A program made the position numbers and the translations under genes. This document shows, in pieces, positions 55,838-64,000 of a DNA stretch of 64,000 nt; position 1 is the first letter of the stretch; each line of letters opens with the position of its first letter. Below the pieces are notes generated by a model. That model was not told the DNA's origin. It saw nothing but the letters and a program-made list of their open reading frames with translations, and did not search any database. Origin of the DNA: Medicago truncatula (taxonomy: Eukaryota; Streptophyta; Magnoliopsida; Fabales; Fabaceae); contig NC_053043.1 of the NCBI RefSeq assembly GCF_003473485.1, positions 8,566,001 to 8,630,000 of the forward strand, written 5' to 3'.

Positions 55838-57757
55838 CAAGGTACTTGATATAGTTTATCTAAATTTCTTTCAATTCAATGGTCCAATATATACTCATTT
55901 CAATTTTTTATTGAGAAATAAATTTTGGACATCAAAATAAATTTTGATATCAAATTCGGTTAGTTTCTTTAGTTTTTGTGTGTTTTTAAAATTTGTATAA
56001 GTTGTTGAAGATAAAACGTAAGAGAGAGATAAATATATATTCGGTCACATATGGTGTCTGGGTTCTGATGTTGAACCACACTACTTGTATAGTTTAGTTA
56101 GGTACATGTTGTTTTATGTAATTGATAATGTCTATATTGGATTTCTAAAGAGATCGTGTATGTGGCAAATTAAGTTAGACAATGATCCATTTTCTTATAA
56201 ATTAGGTTAAAGAAAGAATATCAATATGAATTGAATTTTTTTTTTGCTTTTTCATTACTTGATATATCCTCACTCCTAAAGCATTATCTTTTACCGGTTT
56301 ATTCTGGAATGTTGAGACTATTGCACCCCGTTGTGGTATTTGTGTGTATAAGGAGAAGAAAATTGTTGTTTAGAAATTTGCCTACCATGAAATTACTCCA
56401 AAGTTATTTACAATTCCTGTTGAAAGTCTGGTTTTTTTTTTTAATCACTATTCATTTTGATATTTTTTTAGTTGGAGAATGCTAACCAGTGCCCTAAGGG
56501 CATTGGTTAAGCATCCAAAGTAAGTTAGTTTTCATGAAAAATGTGTCTAATTATTACTTAATCAAAAGTAACATCTTATATTTCCAAGACAACAATTCTA
56601 TTTATAGAATCTTTAACCATTGCACCGGTTAGCAAGACCCTTTTTAGTTTACTTCTATGCTTCTATGAGATTCATGATTTTTGTACTGGGATGATTTCTT
56701 GTCCCAAGGATTTAAATTGACATTGAAATAGAGCTAAGAAAATAGTATTGTGTTCCATATGGTGTTTGTATTTTGATGTTAAAATATAACATGACTGTTT
56801 TTTTATTATAGGTTAAATTCAGTCACCCTTCTTGTCCGAAAATTGACATTGAAAGAAAGCTAAGGAAGAACAAGTTATTTGCAGATGAAACCGGATGCTC
56901 AAGTTGTCTCTCTTGTGATGGAAAATATGATTTTTGAAGATTTAGTTATGGTTGTAGAACTTTGAAAGTGAGAACTTTGCTTTAGTGACAACCATCATGA
57001 TTTTGTTCTTGTTTTATTTTATGGATTTTGGTTTGGATGTTCTTGATATATCTTATGGATTCTTATATATTATGGATTTTTCTTTTATGGGTTCTTATGC
57101 ATTTGATAATTCCTTTTCTTATGGATCTTTAGTAGAAATGATAAAAGCTATTTTGGCTACAAAGATTTTGGCTTTGGTATGTGAAGCATGAGCATCATAT
57201 CAAACCATCAATTTAAATGTCAATATGATTTTTAGGGTGATGAAAAAGGGCATGCATGAGGCTTTGAAAAGGAAATTGTTAAGGTAGAGAAATTTTGCAA
57301 AAAAATAAAATAAAAATCAAAACATTGATGATAAGTCTATGGTTCTTTACTTCAAGTATTAACTTCTCGACTCTCTTTGGAGTTTGAGTGGGGAAAGGAA
57401 AGATCCTTATCAGTGAGCAATGAGAATTGCATCTATAAAAAATAAAATTTTTAAATATTAAAAGAATGCTTCTTTTTATGCTATATTCTGACATCCTACT
57501 CTGTGACTGATCACTGTTACAATTGTGTTTTGATTTACAAAACCTCTTACTGAGCCAGATAATATGATCCTAGCAGCTTTTCACATCGTAATAACTATTT
57601 CAACCAAAGCTACAAACTTTCCTTCAAAATCTGTGTGCAGTATGATGTGTATAACCTGAAGTGATTCCATTGAACGTTGGAAGTATATGTCTAAGCAAGT
57701 CAGTGGGATATCAGTACGGCTAAAGAGATGTATGGACAAAAGCACGAGTTTCACGTC
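55838..57757. other. Flank of the F-box gene and 3' flank of the glycosyltransferase gene
   Basis: 55880-56420 parallels 49917-50280 and 52740-53240 (tandem unit). 56690-56720 (GATGATTTCTTGTCCCAAGG) and 56880-56940 (GAAACCGGATGCTCAAGTTG) are copies of the F-box 3' UTR block at 50360-50460. No other gene seen. Confidence 0.55.
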
Positions 57758-60700
57758 TCATGGGTTATTATTAGCTAGCAATGCAGAAACTTCAAAATGG
57801 TCAATAACTCCGTCCCCTAACAAGCGCATAGCTGCTCCTCGAGAGAACTTCCTAGCAAACAAAAAACACGGAACGAAGGTTGAATTGGTGTGACACCATT
57901 CTATCCGGTACTCGGTCTCATAATAAACATGGTTGATGTCCTGTTTAAAAAAGATAAAAATAACATGAGAAAATGAAAATAGTTGCATAAAAACATGTTA
58001 TCACTTCAGCAAATGTTAGAAAGTAGGTCTTAAGGATGTAAAGCCATAAAATCTTATTTCAAGCACAAAAGCGGGGAAATGAATCATTTCCCAGTAGTAA
58101 AAAACAGATGACAATTATTTTTGCTTTCCATTTACGAGCCAGTATTCAACTCCTTCAAGAAACATGGACACTTCAATCTTATCATAAAAGGTATCAGTTT
58201 TTTTTCCACCGAGAACGAAACCATAATATAGGGCCATACTGTGCTTATCCAAGCAAACATTCCAGGTTTAATTCCAACAAGGTTATATTTGCTTCGAGAC
58301 AGTTTTCAACCATTTCAAGTTCTAAACTTAGTATGTTCCAGAGCGATAAAAAACATTGGCTTTCAATAACTAAATTGTCCTTTTTTATCTTAATCCCCAC
58401 CCTGCTTTATGATGGGTGGCTGGAGACTGAGCCATCTCAAATTCTCAATTATCCATTCAAACCCAAAACTTGACATATATGCTCAAGTACGAGGAACCAA
58501 AAGATAACCTTTATTTCCTTTATCCTTTTAGGCCCAGCATTTGCATAGCTGAAGGTCATAGGATGCCAGCCTTTATTATCTGTTTTTGTTGTCGACTGGT
58601 TCCACAAAGTATAGGTCACTGTTCTGCGTTCAAGTTCACCTTCAAGGCCGTGCAGCTAGCAAAATAGAACAAGAACAAAAATATTATAACATGATTTTAA
58701 AATATTAGAAACAATATTCGAGCAAATTAATCCTTGAAGAATTATTGCACATTATTTTATGAAGGTCACTAGTGAATAAAGCAGAAGCAAGAATAAATAG
58801 GATTCAAGAACACATCCTGTAACCAACAAATGTAGATAATGATGGAAGAAATAATATCAATACTTACTGCAAGCAATGTCTGCACGTAGTGCTCATCTGG
58901 AATACAGTTATGCTGCTTCTGAAGTTTCTGCAATTACACCAAAACGATATCAAATGGTTATCATTAAACCATATCCAATTATCCACAGCAAATGATAATA
59001 AATACAAAAAATAAAAAATAATATCATAAAAGAGGTATATTCTTGACGGCATCGTCGGTATAAACAAGATTATGGTTTAATCATACTCCATAGAGGAAGT
59101 ATATTGTTGACACTGACAGCAAAGAAAAGATCCATTCAATTCAGCGTCCGTTTCGTGGGTGTGAAAAGTAACCCATCTGATCATACTCTCATCAGATGTA
59201 AAAAAAAAAAGGAATTCACTTTTAGCCACAATGCTTCACTCATTGAATGTTCAATTTCAGTCTCATCTAGATCTTTGACAATAATTATCTACTAGAATTG
59301 TACCAAGAAAAAAAAAATTACCTACTAGAATTAAAATACTACAGAAAGGAAGATGGCAATCTAAATACTCCTATTCCTAATAAATAATTTTCTCAATATG
59401 TTTTGAAACAGAGTTTCATCAAAAGAAATTCACAAACTAGTAAATTACAGACACATTATCTCACAACTTATTAAGGTTTTCAAAACTAGACAAGTTAAAC
59501 TGATAAAGGGTGGTTTGCCTCATTCACTTGCTTCAAAGATGGGTTTCAGTATTGCCGTTCTGAGAGCTTGACTGGACTAGTCAGTAGACTGCTTCCCAGT
59601 TAAACCGTTCAGACTGATCTGTCTAACTTTCAGAACTTTGCTACATATGCAAGACATATTCTACATGAGTAAATACAGCAGCTTATGATCTAATTTGATT
59701 TAAAAAAAAAGGCTTAATTATAGTTTTGGTCTTGGGTTTTATTGAATTTGGGGTTTTGATCCCTCTATTTCTAAATCCTAGATTTTGGTCCCTCAGTTTT
59801 TTAAAATTTGACATTTTGCTAACTCTTGAAATTATGGCATGAATTTTGTGATGTGTCAAGTGATACGATAATGTCTAAAAGTGTCATGAGCATTTACGAC
59901 AAAAAAGAGTCAACAAACGAAAAACATGTACTAGATTGTTTGCAAATCAGTCAATTGAGCAAAACTGTCATTATATCACTTGCTATGTCATCATATCAAT
60001 TGCCAAATCATCATATCACCTTTCACATCATATTACTTGTCATATCATCAAATTTTTGTCTCAAACTTCAGATTGAGGACAAAATGTCAAATATTTAAAA
60101 AAAAAAAATTGGGGACCAGCATCTCGGATTTAGAAACAAGGGGACTAAAATCTCAAATTGGGTAAAATAAAGGGACCAAAAATGCAATTAAGCCAAAAAA
60201 ATTGGACTGATCATTTACAATACATCACTTCAACCAAAGATAAGATGCATGCCCCAAAGGATAGTCCTATATATTCCCAAAAATAAATGATTTTGAACTT
60301 ACAATTCAAAGCTATTTTCTAATCTTACATCAATATTAAAGCTATAATTTTTGCCTGATAATGATGGAGCATAAAGTTTCTATTAGTCAGTAACAATTAT
60401 TTGAATCAAACTGCCCTTCAAAGTATCTAGCTTTCAATTAATAACTCCCAATTAAAAGCAAAGAACGTGTTTCACTATTATGCATAACAGCTTAAGATAA
60501 CATGATACCTTTTGGTAACAACATAACGTAAGAAAACTATAACTAGACTACTTACAAGATTCAGCTTTCCCTTTCTGGTATCAATTGGTGGACGCCTCTG
60601 CCAAGTGAAAAGGAAGTTAGACTTTTTTTTCATTAGTATTAGCACATTTCGGACTTGCAGTTAGTACAGTTTAGTATAGTAATGTATGCTAGAGTTTAGT

Positions 60701-63700
60701 TTTGAATTCTTTCTGATGACTTTGATGTGATATCAACCAACTTTAACAAATGAATACAAGAATACTGTATCCAATGTAGAATTGTAGTTAAACTAACTAA
60801 AGATGGCGCACATACCTTACAGTATCTCTTAAAGACAGAGAAGATAATATCATCATCAACAATCACTTCTGCATGCTTACGAACTAAGGTGACCCACTGA
60901 AAAAACAGGATAAATTCAAATTACAAGATGGCAAGTAGAGCACTATAATTTACACAGGACAAAATAACGCAACATTTTAACTGCATAAAGGCAGAATGAA
61001 AACAAACCCTAGGGGCTGTTTGGCAACCCTTAAAACCAGTTTAGAATTATTTAAAATAAATTATCATATAAATTCAGAACTTTCAGGTTATTTTGCAACT
61101 AACTTCAAATGAATTCTTAGTTTAGTTAAAATTTGCCATTGGTTATACAAAGAATAGAAGTAGACCACATTTATATATGGAGAAAAAGAAGATAAAGAAA
61201 CTTCAATACAAATACAAATACAAATATTAAACAAAAGAGGCAATGTTCAAAATAAATACAAAAATATAGTAGAAAAAATAGGAATCCTTAATACAAATGG
61301 AATACAAAAAACCAACTTTATTATTTTGAACTTAAAAATAGATTTCGATAAGAACTAGTTTTTAAAGCCTCCAAATAATGATAACCACCTAACTTTTTCC
61401 AGCATGGAGGGTTCTACAAAATGGATCAATCATCAACCGAAGTCATAAAGCCCTGCCATTCAATGATAGACCATTTACCTCTAACCCTCTCTAAATGGTT
61501 TAACCTATAGTTTTAATCCTACCTTGTCATGTACAACCACTCATCCATTGTAACATTCATATATCTATCACACTGTACTCTCTAAAATCCAAATGCTTCA
61601 TTCTAATAATGGCTACATCTATCCATACATCCAGTTTTTATAGTTTGGCAAACACCCCCCTTATACTCTATCAATCCTTCAACAAGCCAAATTGATGCTT
61701 CTTCATCAGCTAGTATCAACTAAATTTGCGTGTTTAACAAAAACTGGAGCTACTTTTAAACAGAAGTCTGCGACTGCAATCTGGGCCACAGCGTAATGGT
61801 AATGGTTTATTATGTGACTGGAAGTTCAATGACACCACGATTGAGACAACATCACTGGATTTGGATGTGATTCAAAACACTACATTTATCATGATCACTG
61901 TTTAAAACCTTGAATTTCGCCTAACTAATATGTCCTGTCCAATTTGTGCAACAAACAAAAAAAAACAACTCTAGATAAAAAAATGGCAAGAGAAGGGGTC
62001 CTGTATGATTGGAATGAACAACAATAAGGTTCAGTATGACAAAATCAAAGATAAGAGAAATAACCTGGGACCCTTTACGCCATTTTTCCCTTGGTATCTT
62101 AGGTGACATTTTTGGGTTGTAGCGACCCTCTTTCGCATCAAGAAAGCTGTAACATATAACAAAACGGTTCAATTCACCTGTCAAATATCTCCATCTCACA
62201 AGGAAAAGTGTGTGTGTAAGCGTGGACTGATTATTATTGATCAATAAAAAAAATTAGTGCTAAGCACCTCAAGAACCAAAGCCTTCTTCTACCTGTCCAC
62301 GAAACTCTTCGGAGAAACCATGATATAATTGTATACATAGGAAAAGTTGTACAGAGGAACACAACTGCACATGGAAAACAGAAACTCAGATTCTTATCAT
62401 GGCAAAGTAAAGTTCATGCAAAAACATATCCCAACCCCAACCAATCCTTCAAGTAAGGTTGAGAAAAGTAACAGAGAAAGAAAAAAAATCAGGTGGAAAC
62501 TTATGTTAATACTAGACTTTAAAACACAAACCTATCTGAGAGAAGAACAAATCTTTGATTTGCAGGGTCTTCCAAAGCCGCGGACAGTAACAGCCTTTCA
62601 GCCTGAATCATACTTGATTCTCCCCATAAAACCTAAGATATACAACACTGAATTCTCAACAACAGGTGATAAAACAACAAAATCAACTACATCTGCATTA
62701 ACTGTCACTGCTAAAATCATAAATCCTTGCAATAAGTGTCCTAAAAGAGAGTGACACTAACACTCTTCAACATCAAATGCTTTGTTTCATATCAGAAGAT
62801 TATTACATAACAATCTGATAGACCCCCAATTAAACATGTGAAGTAATGGAAATGACGATTGAGGGAGGATTATATCACTCCATGAGCATTCTCAGTTACA
62901 AGTTTATGTATTTGGGTGATTTTCTTAAGCTAGAAACAAAATTATGAAATTGGGTGTAACGTCTCCATCATGCAAACATCACATAACCGTGAACTTGTTA
63001 AAGTAACCAACCTATTGAAAACAAGTTTATGTTTGGTTCCAATTTTGGAGAAGCCAAAACTGATTCTAGAATTGATTCTTACACTATGTACTCGTTTGGA
63101 ATCACAATGAATACCACACCCACCGTTATTTGGCTAATGTTCCAAATTAGAGCTTCTACGTTTTCAAGTTTTTTAAGAATCGGGACACGACAATTGATAC
63201 ACCAACGCCAAACCAAACTCGGCATCTAATTTATTGTTCAACCCACTTTTACAGTGTATCGAAACATAAACCCACAACCGAATAATTTTCGTGACGGCGC
63301 ATAATTTTAGCCTTTTACATAGAAGACAAAATGGTAATTTTAAAATCAACTTAATATCTCCTAAAACTACGGATGAACTTAATTTTCATATAAAAAAATT
63401 TCATATAAAGTCCACCCCTTTATGCTATTTAACAAACAGAACATGAAAACGAAACCTTAACCTTTTCGAAAGAGAATTCAACTCACCTGAATACTATTAC
63501 TAAGTTGTCGACCATAGAAAAAATGAGACCTTGTTGTAGACTCATCCAACAAAAACCCTGGCGTCGAATGAACATAAATCGAAAAATTCGATACATCACC
63601 ATTCTACAAAAAAAACTTTCAAAATTAAAATCATCGAAAAAAATAACAAAATAGTAAAAAAAAGAGGCAGAGGAAATTGAAGGAACCTGAAAGAAAGCAC

Positions 63701-63938
63701 CCCAGAGAAAATCAAGGGGAATATTTTGACGAACGAGGAATAAAAAAGCGATTTTTGGAGGACCATCAAAAACGACGTTGGAAATTCTTCGAATTGTAGA
63801 GCTAGAATTGGAGTTAAGTGTGAAAAGAGCTAAGGTAACTAAAACGACGACGCAGAAGATTGAAACGCTGAAGAGAATTAAAAGCTTGCCGCTTAGCTTG
63901 GTCGACACGTGGCGGCGTTTCACGGTTCTCGCCGCCAT
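57758..63938 (-). CDS. Core-2/I-branching (GT14-like, DUF266) glycosyltransferase
   Basis: Ten exons on minus: 63687-63938, 63487-63603, 62532-62632, 62293-62364, 62065-62146, 60816-60896, 60556-60597, 58868-58927, 58509-58655 and 57758-57940. All introns are GT-AG; the join is in frame, 378 aa. One signal-anchor (about 18-41) after a basic start (MAARTVKRRHVSTKLSGK) marks a type II Golgi protein. Family motifs: PKIAFLFLVRQNIPLDFLWG, IYVHSTPGF, FFYGRQL, VLWGESSMIQAERLLLSAAL, NQRFVLLSDSCVPLYNF, GRYNPKMSP, WRKGSQWVTL, CIPDEHYVQTLL, TYTLWNQS and GWHPMTFSY. It probably transfers a sugar in cell-wall or glycoprotein glycan synthesis; donor and acceptor are unknown. Introns 2, 5 and 7 are long and carry repeats. 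No defect found. Confidence 0.92.
59711..60194. mobile_element. MULE-type MITE in intron 7 of the glycosyltransferase gene
   Basis: Inverted ends GGCTTAATTATAGTTTTGGT and GGCTTAATTGCATTTTTGGT continue inward for about 110 bp (TTTGGTCCC, CTAAATCC, TTGACATTTTG blocks). A-runs on both sides hide the target duplication. The first eight bases equal those of element C (13070). Confidence 0.75.
60897..62064 (-). other. Intron 5 of the glycosyltransferase gene
   Basis: 1.17 kb. GGGGCTGTTTGGCAACCC near 61013 and GTTTGGCAAACACCCCCC near 61643 are hAT-MITE-like ends but a clean element is not established. The frame 61921-62244 is exon 5 read through into intron. Confidence 0.5.
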
Positions 63939-64000
63939 TTCTAAATTCTTATTCTGGTAGTAATTCTAATTCCCTCACCAACTATACTTTACTTTATTTT

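Noticed and set aside
61011-61665. hAT-like MITE in intron 5 of the glycosyltransferase gene
   Set aside because: Only the outermost bases look like inverted ends; no continuing arms and no 8-bp duplication.
63483-63938. 151-codon single-exon reading of the glycosyltransferase start
   Set aside because: Family alignment and GT-AG sites show an intron at 63604-63686; the long frame reads through it and then out of frame.

Overview
The window is nuclear DNA from a eudicot plant, most likely a legume of the Medicago type. The evidence is AT-rich intergenic DNA, GT-AG introns in every multi-exon gene, plant-only families (PPR, FBA-type F-box, STIG1-like, DUF1068, plant pectate lyase) and plant transposons (Ty3/gypsy, copia, LINE, SINE, MULE, Stowaway). 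The species assignment is inference. I see no bacterial or viral genes, CRISPR array or true tRNA/rRNA gene.

Layout. 1-760: decayed Ty3/gypsy integrase end. 1646-3552 (-): four-exon pectate lyase. 4050-5935: copia-gag debris in a tandem plus a long inverted repeat. 8390-29900: three paralogous STIG1-like genes (-) at 8703, 16971 and 27401, about 8-10 kb apart. The spacers are packed with transposons: three MULE-type elements with long terminal inverted repeats (10646-11818, 12195-12997, 13070-14807; the last holds a captured gene fragment), a solo copia LTR (14893-15609), Stowaway-like MITEs, a SINE with perfect target duplications (19003-19090) and a 6.4-kb two-gene MULE (20081-26503). That MULE carries an open plant-mobile-domain (PMD) gene, divergent from a MuDR-type transposase killed by two nonsense codons.

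30-40 kb: MITEs, then a probable non-autonomous hairpin-rich element (about 32120-33815) ending about 100 bp before a six-exon PLP-homeostasis gene (33913-36174), then SINE/LINE and copia relics. 39901-42204: intronless PPR gene. 42955-43960: LINE 3' end. 44271-45932: DUF1068 gene with a 24-nt microexon. 47560-48080: LINE relic. 48679-55837: F-box cluster with one frameshifted copy, two fragments and one intact gene. 57758-63938 (-): ten-exon GT14-like (core-2/I-branching) glycosyltransferase gene with a MULE-type MITE in intron 7.

How it fits together. The host genes are unrelated housekeeping or cell-wall genes and do not form a pathway. The coherent systems are (1) the STIG1 array, where copy 3 is a chimera of copies 1 and 2 with sharp breakpoints, and (2) the PMD/MULE transposon, whose ends and central divergent promoter share six copies of a GC-rich palindrome that could be transposase-binding or regulatory sites. 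Exon boundaries were read by eye from splice signals and family similarity. All joins keep frame, but none is backed by transcript data.
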